DNA of 64,000 nt from Sporosarcina psychrophila. Its GTDB lineage: Bacteria; Bacillota; Bacilli; Bacillales_A; Planococcaceae. Numbering within the stretch: position 1 is the first letter of the stretch; the number at the start of each line of letters is the position of its first letter. The notes under the pieces are model-generated. The model saw only the letters and a program-made list of their open reading frames with translations, did not search any database and was not told the origin of the DNA. This document shows positions 44,354 through 51,957 of this stretch, piece after piece. Position numbers and translations under genes: made by a program. The stretch spans positions 208,501 through 272,500 of the forward strand of contig NZ_CP014616.1 in the NCBI RefSeq assembly GCF_001590685.1, read 5' to 3'.

Positions 44354-45183
44354 ATAAAGTAGAAGGCGTCATATTGGATTGGGCTGGGACAACAGTGGAT
44401 TTTGGCTGTTTTGCACCTGTAAATGTATTTGTTGATATCTTTAAAGATGCTGGTATAGACGTGACAATGGGAGAAGCGAGAGAGCCAATGGGGATGCTGA
44501 AAATAGATCATATACGCGCTATGTTATCCATGCCTAGAATAGCTGTATTATGGGAAGAAAAGTATGGAAGAGAATTTAACGAACAAGATGTAGAAAAGTT
44601 ATATGCGGAATTTGTACCTGCGTTGATGTCTTCATTATCAGCATATACGGATCCAATTCCAGGAGTTATAGAGACAATGGACGTATTAAGAAGTCGAGGA
44701 TTGAAAATCGGATCGACAACGGGCTATACAAGTACAATGATGGATGTCGTCGTTTCGAATGCGTTGAAAAAGGGGTATTACCCAGATACTTTTATTACCC
44801 CTGATGATACAGATTCGATTGGAAGACCGCATCCTTATATGATCTATCGGAATATGGAGCAGCTAAAACTATCAGCATCCTGGAAGGTAGTAAAAGTAGG
44901 CGATACGATTTCAGATATTAAAGAGGGTGTAAACGCGGGTGTTTGGTCAGTTGGCGTCATTATTGGAAGCTCTGAAATGGGACTAAGTTTAGAAGAATTT
45001 TCTGGTCTATCAGAAGCTGACAAAGAAACTGTGATCTCTAAAACAGAAGATACCTTCATGCAAAATGGCGCTGATTTTACAATTCAGACGATGCGTGAAC
45101 TTCCGCAGCTTATAGATCATATAAATAGTCTTATTTCGGATGGTAAGCGGCCTAATTCAAGATTAGCATTGGTGCTTGTATAG
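44350..45183 (+). CDS. phnX: Phosphonoacetaldehyde hydrolase
   Basis: A 277-residue HAD-superfamily phosphonatase. The nucleophile Asp10 lies in ILDWAGTTVD, the Schiff-base Lys51 in GMLKIDHI, and the HAD Lys/Asp motifs in STTGYTS, RPHPYM and VGDTISDI. It cleaves the C-P bond of phosphonoacetaldehyde to acetaldehyde and phosphate. ATG at 44350 overlaps the phnW stop (ATGA). It completes the AEP pathway in this operon, giving both phosphorus and, through PhnW, nitrogen. The C-terminal tail (ISDGKRPNSRLALVLV) is slightly longer than I expect for the family. Confidence 0.95.
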   Translation: MNKVEGVILDWAGTTVDFGCFAPVNVFVDIFKDAGIDVTMGEAREPMGMLKIDHIRAMLSMPRIAVLWEEKYGREFNEQDVEKLYAEFVPALMSSLSAYTDPIPGVIETMDVLRSRGLKIGSTTGYTSTMMDVVVSNALKKGYYPDTFITPDDTDSIGRPHPYMIYRNMEQLKLSASWKVVKVGDTISDIKEGVNAGVWSVGVIIGSSEMGLSLEEFSGLSEADKETVISKTEDTFMQNGADFTIQTMRELPQLIDHINSLISDGKRPNSRLALVLV

Positions 45184-45233
45184 GCAAAGAAAATAATGTA
45201 TGGCTGTCATAATAAAGTCTATTAGTACGAAAA

Positions 45234-45286
45234 AATGCAGTAAATACTTTACTCTCAATTGAGACAAGAGTATTACTGCATTCTTT
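45234..45286 (+). terminator. Terminator of the phosphonate operon
   Basis: AATGCAGTA-ATACT pairs with AGTATTACTGCATT around an inner CTCAATTGAG palindrome, followed by CTTTAT. Confidence 0.7.
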
Positions 45287-45453
45287 ATGGTGATTAGATG
45301 TGTAATTTGATGTTGGAAGTGGCGTTTGCAATACCATTCTGAAGCTTGGTATTTTTAAGGTGTCAGAAAACTACAATGTTTTCTTTGAAGAATAAAAGGG
45401 GAATAGAGTAATAGGGATAACTACAATTATTTTACGAAAAGGGTGGAGCGGGT

Positions 45454-45996
45454 ATGGAAAAAATAATATACATCGTGCGTCATTGCTCCGCAGAAGGACA
45501 GGCACCACACGCGGAATTGACTGCTGAAGGGATTCTGCAGGCGGGTCAGCTTGTAGCGTTTTTCGAAGATATCGAAGTGGATCGGATTATTACGAGTCCG
45601 TTTTCTCGTGCACGTCAGACGGGCTGGCCTATAGCTGAGCGGAAGAAGTTGCATGTAGAGGTGGATAGTCGGCTTATGGAGCGCGTGCTAAGTTCAATGG
45701 ATTTCGAGGATTGGTTGATAAAGCTGGAAGATACGTTTTTTGACCTTCATCTAAAATATGAGGGTGGGGAATCTTCGAGTGAAGCGATATCGAGGGTCTG
45801 TGATGTTGTGGATGAGCTGGGTGACGGTTCGCGGACAGTGCTTGTGACACACGGGAATTTAATGGCGCTATTATTAAGTTGTTATGATGAACGATTCGAT
45901 TTTGGGCAGTGGCAGGCACTGACGAATCCAGACGTGTATGTTATACGGATTAAGGATGGGGACTCAGAAGTGGAAAGAATTTGGGGTTCTGAATAA
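45454..45996 (+). CDS. Histidine phosphatase (phosphoglycerate-mutase-like)
   Basis: A 180-residue two-histidine phosphatase: VRHCSAEGQ near the N-terminus (the catalytic His with Cys in place of the usual Gly of RHG), SPFSRARQT with the second Arg, the acidic EGGESS loop and THGNLMALLL with the second His. It probably dephosphorylates a small metabolite; the substrate is unknown. The ATG follows GGGTGGAGCGGGT. It is a single gene between the phosphonate operon and a minus-strand micropeptide. Confidence 0.88.
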   Translation: MEKIIYIVRHCSAEGQAPHAELTAEGILQAGQLVAFFEDIEVDRIITSPFSRARQTGWPIAERKKLHVEVDSRLMERVLSSMDFEDWLIKLEDTFFDLHLKYEGGESSSEAISRVCDVVDELGDGSRTVLVTHGNLMALLLSCYDERFDFGQWQALTNPDVYVIRIKDGDSEVERIWGSE

Positions 45997-46042
45997 AAAA
46001 ACAGGCCGCTGTGATGTCGGTCTATCTAGGTTTTAGTGAATG

Positions 46043-46156
46043 TTAACCCATTGTAAGATTAGTAATAATGACCACTGCAATAATAACGAGTGCCCCGAAA
46101 AGACTGATCCACATGGATTTGTCGGGATTATTCGGTCTGCTGTCTGCTTTATGCAT
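46043..46156 (-). CDS. 37-residue single-pass membrane peptide
   Basis: ATG at 46156 has AGAAAGAAGG 8 nt upstream and opens a 37-codon ORF ending TAA. The product has a hydrophilic head (MHKADSRPNNPDKS) and one membrane helix (WISLFGALVIIAVVIITNLT). It is not recognised. It lies opposite the upstream region of the thiamine riboswitch. The good ribosome site and clean topology support a real gene, but no homologue is known to me. Confidence 0.6.
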   Translation of the reverse strand: MHKADSRPNNPDKSMWISLFGALVIIAVVIITNLTMG

Positions 46157-46373
46157 AAACTGCGCCTTCTTTCTGTTTATGTCATTAACTATACTCTTAT
46201 CGACGATAGAATGGAATAAACTGTTACCACGTGAAACGAGTTTATTATATATATTGAACCTATTTGATGGAGTTTTTTATTTCCATTACTCTATGCTTCT
46301 ATTGAAAATGGACCAAACATTCCCACAATCTCACACTAGATATGTTACACTTGCTACAAAGCTGAATAGTTTA

Positions 46374-46470
46374 ACAACCACTAGGGGAGCCTTTTTTAGG
46401 CTGAGACGTGCATGAATGCGCGGACCCTTGGAACCTGATCCGGATTATACCGGCGTAGGAAAGTGGGTAC
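46374..46470 (+). ncRNA. TPP riboswitch (THI element)
   Basis: Conserved blocks in order: ACTAGGGGAGCC, GGCTGAGA, ACCCTTGGAACCTGATCCGG, ATACCGGCGTAGGAAAGTGG. This is a complete thiamine pyrophosphate aptamer, followed by a terminator and thiD-thiE. TPP binding should stop transcription. Confidence 0.97.
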
Positions 46471-46495
46471 GCCTTTTACGAATAGTTAAATGGCT

Positions 46496-46530
46496 AGCCG
46501 CTTTCTTACGCCACCGGGAAGCGGCTTTTT
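46496..46530 (+). terminator. TPP riboswitch terminator
   Basis: AGCCGCTT / AAGCGGCT stem with TTTTT, ending about 28 nt before thiD. Confidence 0.88.
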
Positions 46531-46557
46531 AGTATAAATAAAAGGGTGGCGAATCGA

Positions 46558-47388
46558 ATGGTACGTGTGGCATTGACAATTGCGGGGTCGGATAGTGGTG
46601 GTGGTGCGGGTATTCAGGCAGACTTGAAGACGTTCCAAGAATTGGGTGTTTTCGGTACGTCGGCACTGACAGCGGTGACAGCGCAAAATACATTTGGAGT
46701 GACGGCGATACAGCCGGTTGACACCGCTATTATTAAAGCGCAAATACAGGCAGTTATTGAAGATTTTGATGTTAAAGCGATTAAGACAGGGATGCTCTTT
46801 TCGACAGAAATTATCTATGCAGTGGGAGAGGCGTTTCATTGGAGCGGAATTCCACTTGTCATTGATCCGGTAATGATTGCGAAAGGGGGTGCTTCATTGC
46901 TAGAAAGACAGGCGGTTGAAGCGTTGAAGACTGTACTTGTACCTCTTGCAGCTATTGTTACACCTAATATTCCAGAAGCAGAAGTGCTTGCAGGAATGGA
47001 AATAAAGACGAATGAAGACATAGAACGAGCGGCGAAACATATAATAGCGTTGGGCGCGGGGGCGGTTCTTATTAAAGGGGGCCACCGGAAAGAAGCGCCT
47101 TATGCGGAAGATCTGTTCATGGGGGCTGACGGGGAACGGTTCTCGGTTCGCGCACCATGGATTGATACGAAAGATACGCATGGAACAGGGTGTACGTATT
47201 CGGCGGCACTGACAGCGTTTTTGGCAAATGGGGAAACGGCAGCGAATGCAGTTGTTTCTGCAAAATGTTTTATCCACGCAGCAATTGAAGATGGACTTAA
47301 AATTGGTGGCGGCCATGGTCCGACGAATCACTGGGCATATGGACGCCGCGGTAACAAGACAATGGAAGGGGTTGTAGTTTATGGATAA
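46558..47388 (+). CDS. thiD: Hydroxymethylpyrimidine/phosphomethylpyrimidine kinase
   Basis: A 276-residue ribokinase-fold enzyme. TIAGSDSGGGAGIQADLKTF, TAQNTFGV, DPVMIAKGG, VTPNIPEAE, VLIKGGH and the catalytic DTHGTGCTYSAALTA are all present. It phosphorylates HMP to HMP-PP for thiamine synthesis. ATG at 46558 is chosen over GTG at 46546 because GGGTGG lies 6-8 nt upstream. It is behind a TPP riboswitch and overlaps thiE by 8 nt. thiM, often in the same operon, is absent. Confidence 0.96.
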   Translation: MVRVALTIAGSDSGGGAGIQADLKTFQELGVFGTSALTAVTAQNTFGVTAIQPVDTAIIKAQIQAVIEDFDVKAIKTGMLFSTEIIYAVGEAFHWSGIPLVIDPVMIAKGGASLLERQAVEALKTVLVPLAAIVTPNIPEAEVLAGMEIKTNEDIERAAKHIIALGAGAVLIKGGHRKEAPYAEDLFMGADGERFSVRAPWIDTKDTHGTGCTYSAALTAFLANGETAANAVVSAKCFIHAAIEDGLKIGGGHGPTNHWAYGRRGNKTMEGVVVYG

Positions 47389-48040
47389 GCAAACAGTTAA
47401 CTTATATTTCATCATGGGTACAGTGAATTTGGCGGGACGCGACCCGTTACATGTCTTAGAAGAGGCGCTAAAGGGTGGTATAACGAGCTTTCAATTACGT
47501 GAAAAAGGGCCTGGTGCATTAACGGGTGAAGAATTGAAGGCTTTTGCACAAGCGTGTCAGCAATTATGTGAACAATATAGTGTACCTTTCATTGTCAATG
47601 ATGATATAGGTCTTGCGATTGAAATTGGTGCAGACGGTATTCATATCGGGCAGGAAGACGGATATATTTCAGCAGTGCGTGACAAGGTTGGTCCAGACAT
47701 GCTAATAGGTGTTTCTACGCATAATGTAACAGAAGCGATTGCGGCAGCTGATGCAGGGGCTGATTATATCGGTCTAGGTCCAGTTTATGAGACACAGACG
47801 AAAATGGATACGCAACCGGTTATTGGTATCGAGACAATTAGGGAAGTGGCGTCGTTGTTACCTGGCTTACCAATTGTTGCGATTGGCGGAATTTCAGAAC
47901 GCAGAGCCGGTGCTATCATTAAAGCGGGTGCGTCAGGGGTAGCGGTTATTTCTGCAATTTCTGGTGAAGAAGATCCTGGAGAAGCAGCAAGTCGTTTAAA
48001 AGGAGCGGTCCTTCTTTCATTAACAGGTATTGAAATGTAA
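47381..48040 (+). CDS. thiE: Thiamine-phosphate synthase
   Basis: A 219-residue TIM-barrel thiamine phosphate synthase: FQLREKGPGAL, PFIVNDDIGLA, GADGIHIGQEDG, GVSTHNVTEA, DYIGLGPVYETQTK and VAIGGIS mark the pyrophosphate and thiazole sites. It joins HMP-PP to thiazole phosphate. Its ATG lies inside the thiD end, so the two genes are co-translated under TPP control. Confidence 0.96.
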   Translation: MDKQTVNLYFIMGTVNLAGRDPLHVLEEALKGGITSFQLREKGPGALTGEELKAFAQACQQLCEQYSVPFIVNDDIGLAIEIGADGIHIGQEDGYISAVRDKVGPDMLIGVSTHNVTEAIAAADAGADYIGLGPVYETQTKMDTQPVIGIETIREVASLLPGLPIVAIGGISERRAGAIIKAGASGVAVISAISGEEDPGEAASRLKGAVLLSLTGIEM

Positions 48041-48089
48041 TGTTTAACTGCTCGCGAAATATACCACACTTCCAAGTAAGGGGTGTGGT

Positions 48090-49298
48090 GTGCGGATGAA
48101 AAAGAAACTGTTTGAAATACAAACCGTTTTGCATAAGGCAGATCTAATCTATTTCACATGGAATGATGTCGGCGGAACCTACAAAGTCTATAGAGACGGG
48201 CATCATTTGTATGAAGGAACGGTCTCTGAATTTAGTGACGGTGATTTCAAGCATGCGAAACTATATAATTACGTAATCGAACGTGTTGAGGATGGTATTG
48301 TGATTGACGTTATTGCATTGCAAACGTCAGCATTTGCTGAACAGAAAAACAAAGAAAGTCCGCTTCAGTCACTTGTCATGACAACGATTGTCGCAAAGAC
48401 ACAAATTGCATTGTCTTGGGAGGAAATTAAAGATGTCGCTGAATATGATGTCTACCGAAATGGGACGCATATGACAACGGCGGTCGGTAATTCTTACATC
48501 GACAGGGATTTTTCGTTGGATGAAATCTATACGTATACGATTAAATCTAAGCGTTCACTTGCGAAGTCGGAAGAACGATTCAACGTCTTTCAGTCGATTG
48601 TCTCCACTGTTTTTGGGCTGTTGAATCCGGTTTCGTCGAAGGCAGAAGCGGCGATTGAACAGTTTTCGGTGACAAAATCCATTGCCAAGCCGAGGGAGTT
48701 GCTGACGCCTGTTCAAGACAGAGTTCGTCTCCCGAATGTAGATAGGTGGGGATTCCGCTACATGACGTTTTTGCAGGGTGACTGGGTGTTGAATCCGAAT
48801 CTTTTATCGCGAAATCGTTATTTTAAAGGGGATGACAGGGGATTCGATTCAAATGGAGCCAGTTATCGGACCCGAGTGGACGTCGAACTGGCATATGACC
48901 TTGAACGTTCTCCGTTGACGTTTACAAGGGATGTTGGGCCATCGATTGTCTATGATGCTTTTAAGCGCTTTAGGAAACAAGCAACCGCTTCACACGATGG
49001 GATTACGTTGAAACGGACAAATCACGGGGAAGACGAAGCGGGATTTCATCTTCTGCATGCTGTCGGCAATCCCCTTACAACGGCCCCTGACATTAACTAT
49101 GAAGTGCGAGCAGTTATGAGGCGGGACGGAACGTTTGATATGACGGGTTACCACGATCAGGCGCCCCATCATGAGATTTACCTGATGCGCGGTGAAGAGA
49201 ATGAATGGAAACCAATTCACCAAGCGGAAAGTAAGGGGCTCGCGTGGATGTCCGAGGTAATTGCTTGGCAGTACTGGCGAATCTCTAATTTTGAATAG
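48090..49298 (+). CDS. DUF3238-type protein with FN3-like N-terminus
   Basis: A 402-residue soluble protein without a signal peptide. The first 190 residues hold two fibronectin-III-like repeats (WNDVGGTYKVYRDGHHLYEG and WEEIKDVAEYDVYRNGTHM). The C-terminal half (about 215-400; LPNVDRWGFRYMTFLQGDWV, KGDDRGFDSNGASYRTRVDV) resembles DUF3238 proteins of Bacillales, whose role is unknown. GTG at 48090 has AAGGGG 6 nt upstream; ATG at 48096 is an alternative. It follows thiE by 50 bp and may be read through, but it has its own terminator. Confidence 0.75.
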   Translation: MRMKKKLFEIQTVLHKADLIYFTWNDVGGTYKVYRDGHHLYEGTVSEFSDGDFKHAKLYNYVIERVEDGIVIDVIALQTSAFAEQKNKESPLQSLVMTTIVAKTQIALSWEEIKDVAEYDVYRNGTHMTTAVGNSYIDRDFSLDEIYTYTIKSKRSLAKSEERFNVFQSIVSTVFGLLNPVSSKAEAAIEQFSVTKSIAKPRELLTPVQDRVRLPNVDRWGFRYMTFLQGDWVLNPNLLSRNRYFKGDDRGFDSNGASYRTRVDVELAYDLERSPLTFTRDVGPSIVYDAFKRFRKQATASHDGITLKRTNHGEDEAGFHLLHAVGNPLTTAPDINYEVRAVMRRDGTFDMTGYHDQAPHHEIYLMRGEENEWKPIHQAESKGLAWMSEVIAWQYWRISNFE

Positions 49299-49300
49299 TA

Positions 49301-49350
49301 AACAATGAACTCCTTCCGTTGTCATAAATGGAAGGAGTTCATTGTTTATT
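49301..49350 (+). terminator. Terminator after the DUF3238-type gene
   Basis: 17-bp stem AACAATGAACTCCTTCC / GGAAGGAGTTCATTGTT, then TATT. Confidence 0.88.
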
Positions 49351-49443
49351 CGGAAAGGAAAAATATGAGTTGCGTAGATAGCGAATTATGCATCCCTACT
49401 ATTCGATAGGATGAACCTTGGTAATAATGAATGTACTGTGACA

Positions 49444-49480
49444 AGAGGTTATCTTGGATAGCCTCTTTATTTATTTTTTA
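49444..49480 (+). terminator. Second hairpin terminator
   Basis: AGAGGTTATC / GATAGCCTCT stem with TTTATTTATTTTTT, between the DUF3238-type gene and the quinone-stress operon. The rest of this gap holds the promoter and operator listed next. Confidence 0.65.
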
Positions 49481-49551
49481 GCGTCTATCATTTAACAAGA
49501 CAGGCGGTGACTCGTTTCTTACATCTGATTTATTCACTTCAAGCCAACTCG

Positions 49552-49580
49552 TTGACAAAGAAAACTCTGCTTGATATGAT
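49552..49580 (+). promoter_or_regulatory. Promoter of the quinone-stress operon
   Basis: TTGACA (49552-49557), 17 bp, TATGAT (49575-49580): a near-consensus vegetative promoter immediately followed by the MhqR-like palindrome. Confidence 0.8.
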
Positions 49581-49598
49581 TACCTTGAATTCAAGATA
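49581..49598 (+). promoter_or_regulatory. MhqR-like operator
   Basis: TACCTTGAATTCAAGATA is an imperfect palindrome (one mismatched pair) at the expected transcription start. It matches the TATCTTGAATTCAAGATA type of site bound by the MarR-family repressor MhqR of B. subtilis. Confidence 0.7.
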
Positions 49599-49632
49599 AA
49601 TAACTTTCTACTAATTCGAGGAGAGAATTGAT

Positions 49633-50571
49633 ATGACGAAAAAATCAATGGGCATTCATCACATAACTGCAATCGTCGGACATCCGCAAGAAAACGTCGA
49701 CTTTTACGCGGGTGTTCTTGGGTTGCGTCTTGTCAAGAAAACCGTCAACTTCGATGATCCGGGGACGTATCATCTTTACTTTGGTAATGGAAACGGTACA
49801 CCGGGTACGATCATTACGTTTTTCACATGGGCTAATGCTCGCCAAGGAACAATTGGGGATGGTCAAGTCGGTGTTACGTCGTACGTAGTACCGGTCGGGG
49901 CAATGACTTTCTGGGAAAACCGTCTTGAGAAATTTAAGATTGCGTTTAGCAGATCAAACCGCTTTGGTGAAACGTATGTATCATTTGATGATCCACACGG
50001 TTTGAGAATTGAGATTGTCGAGCGAGAAGATGGGGTAAAGAATGAATGGATGGTTGGTGAAATAACAGCGGATGTCGCTATAAAAGGGTTTGGCGGCGCA
50101 ACGCTATTATCTACACAACCTGAAAAAACGGCTCATCTTCTTGAACAAGTTATGGGGCTTGAAAAAATCGGTGAAGAAGGCGAATACATCCGGTTTCGCT
50201 CAACAGCGGACATTGGCAATGTCGTCGATTTGAAAACAACATCATCAGGTCGTGCACAAATGGGTGTCGGCACAGTACACCATATCGCTTGGCGCGCTGA
50301 AGATGATGCGGATCAACTGGACTGGAAATCACTTGTTGAAGAGAATGGTTATGGCGTGACTCCGGTGAAAGACAGAAACTATTTCAATGCGATTTACTTC
50401 CGAGAACACGGAAATATTTTGTTTGAAATTGCAACGGATGCACCAGGCTTTGCACATGACGAGTCCGTGGAGACGATGGGAGAAAATCTTATGCTTCCAA
50501 CGCAATATGAGCACAGTCGCGAACAGCTGGAATCTTCTTTGATCCCTTTTGAAGTGCGCGAAATTGATTGA
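49633..50571 (+). CDS. mhqO: Ring-cleaving dioxygenase, glyoxalase fold (MhqO-like)
   Basis: A 312-residue vicinal-oxygen-chelate protein with two halves: GIHHITAIVGHPQENVDFYA at the start and VHHIAWRAEDDADQ in the second half supply His metal ligands, with Glu in ILFEIATD. It matches MhqO/MhqA, extradiol-dioxygenase-like enzymes that detoxify quinones and hydroquinones. GAGGAGAG is before the ATG. It is first of a three-gene operon (dioxygenase, esterase, quinone reductase) behind an MhqR-like operator; the repressor gene is not in the window. Confidence 0.9.
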   Translation: MTKKSMGIHHITAIVGHPQENVDFYAGVLGLRLVKKTVNFDDPGTYHLYFGNGNGTPGTIITFFTWANARQGTIGDGQVGVTSYVVPVGAMTFWENRLEKFKIAFSRSNRFGETYVSFDDPHGLRIEIVEREDGVKNEWMVGEITADVAIKGFGGATLLSTQPEKTAHLLEQVMGLEKIGEEGEYIRFRSTADIGNVVDLKTTSSGRAQMGVGTVHHIAWRAEDDADQLDWKSLVEENGYGVTPVKDRNYFNAIYFREHGNILFEIATDAPGFAHDESVETMGENLMLPTQYEHSREQLESSLIPFEVREID

Positions 50572-50589
50572 TACGAGGAGAGATATACT

Positions 50590-51201
50590 ATGAAACATAT
50601 TTATAAACCAGGAAAAGATGCTTCAAAACCGGTGTTACTTTTGCTTCACGGCACAGGAGGCACAGAACAGGATTTACTGGGACTTGCCGACTTAATTGAC
50701 CCCGATGCTGGGGTACTAAGTGTTCGAGGAAATGTCCTTGAAAACGGCATGCCGCGTTTCTTCCGTAGATTGGCGGAAGGGGTATTCGATGAGGAGGATT
50801 TAATCTTCCGTACGAAGGAATTGAATGCGTTTCTGGATGAAGCTGCAAAAGAAAATAGTTTTGACAGGTTGAATGTCGTTGCGGTTGGTTATTCTAATGG
50901 AGCGAACATCGCAGCAAGCCTGCTGTTCCATTATGCAGAGGCTTTGAAAGGCGCAATTCTTCATCACCCGATGGTACCGAGGCGTGGAATCGACTTGCCA
51001 GATTTAGCCGGCATTCCGGTGTTCATCACCGCAGGAAAAAATGATCCGATTTGCCCTGCGAAGGAGTCAGAAGATCTCAAGGAATTATTGGCAGGCGCGG
51101 GCGCAGTGACGGAAGTTCACTGGGAAATGAATGGTCATTCGCTAACGCGTACGGAAGTGGACGCAGCGGCAGAGTGGTACAAAACAACATTTGTGAAATG
51201 A
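50590..51201 (+). CDS. mhqD: Phospholipase/carboxylesterase (MhqD-like)
   Basis: A 203-residue alpha/beta hydrolase of the carboxylesterase group: LLLHGTGGTEQD (oxyanion), nucleophile elbow GYSNGAN, FITAGKNDPICP with Asp and NGHSL with His. It matches MhqD, a hydrolase induced by 2-methylhydroquinone whose natural substrate is unknown. It lies 18 nt after mhqO with a GAGGAGAG site, so it is co-transcribed. Confidence 0.88.
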   Translation: MKHIYKPGKDASKPVLLLLHGTGGTEQDLLGLADLIDPDAGVLSVRGNVLENGMPRFFRRLAEGVFDEEDLIFRTKELNAFLDEAAKENSFDRLNVVAVGYSNGANIAASLLFHYAEALKGAILHHPMVPRRGIDLPDLAGIPVFITAGKNDPICPAKESEDLKELLAGAGAVTEVHWEMNGHSLTRTEVDAAAEWYKTTFVK

Positions 51202-51223
51202 AAAGAGAAGCGGAGATAAAAAA

Positions 51224-51907
51224 ATGAGTTTTTTAGACAGGTTATTCGGCAAAAACACTACAACAAGTAAAGAGGAGACGGTAAACATGACAAAAACAAA
51301 AACAGCAATCGTATATTACAGTTCAGGCGGTACGAACTACCAATTGGCACAGTGGGCTGCAGAGGCGGCTGAAGCAGCAGGTTCTGAAGTACGACTGATG
51401 AAAGTGGCTGAAACAGCTCCACAAGCTGCAATCGATTCATCTCCGGGCTGGAAAGCGCATGCTGAAGCAACGAAAGATGTACCTGTTGCAACAGGAGAAG
51501 ATCTTGAGTGGGCGGACGCGATTATCTTTAGTGTACCGACACGTTTCGGTAATGTACCTGGGCAAATCCAGAGTTTCATCGATACATTAGGTGGTCTTTG
51601 GTTCCAAGGCAAGCTCGCTAATAAAGCAGTAAGCGCAATGTCTTCAGCACAAAACCCACATGGCGGTCAGGAAGCAACAATTCTTTCCTTATATACAACA
51701 ATGTACCACTGGGGAGCAATTGTTGCGGCACCAGGTTTCACCGACGCAGTTACATTTGCAGCTGGTGGTAACCCGTACGGTACAAGCGTAACTGTCGGAC
51801 AAGATGGAAAAATAGCGGATGACGAAGCGGCAATTAAAGCGGCAGTTGCTCATCAGGCGGGACGTACAGTAAAAGTTGGAACAGCATTGAAAAGTATGAA
51901 CGCATAA
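51224..51907 (+). CDS. WrbA-type NAD(P)H:quinone oxidoreductase
   Basis: A 227-residue flavodoxin-fold quinone reductase. IVYYSSGGTNYQLA is the FMN phosphate loop, VPTRFGNVPGQ the WrbA signature and SSAQNPHGGQE the second flavin loop. It should reduce quinones by two electrons, avoiding semiquinone radicals. ATG at 51224 gives a 21-residue hydrophilic extension; a start at 51287 (GAGGAGACGG upstream) gives the usual WrbA length, so translation may begin there. It is the third gene of the MhqR-type operon. Confidence 0.88.
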   Translation: MSFLDRLFGKNTTTSKEETVNMTKTKTAIVYYSSGGTNYQLAQWAAEAAEAAGSEVRLMKVAETAPQAAIDSSPGWKAHAEATKDVPVATGEDLEWADAIIFSVPTRFGNVPGQIQSFIDTLGGLWFQGKLANKAVSAMSSAQNPHGGQEATILSLYTTMYHWGAIVAAPGFTDAVTFAAGGNPYGTSVTVGQDGKIADDEAAIKAAVAHQAGRTVKVGTALKSMNA

Positions 51908-51921
51908 CACGTAATACGAAG

Positions 51922-51950
51922 AAAGCCGACCTTATGATAGGTCGGCTTTT
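51922..51950. terminator. Terminator between the wrbA-like and pucR-like genes
   Basis: AAAGCCGACC / GGTCGGCTTT stem with TTTTTC tail. It lies between convergent genes. Confidence 0.88.
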
Positions 51951-51957
51951 TCAATTT

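Noticed and set aside
46068-46415. 115-codon plus-strand ORF before thiD
   Set aside because: It runs into the TPP riboswitch aptamer, has no ribosome site and lies opposite a better-supported 37-codon ORF.
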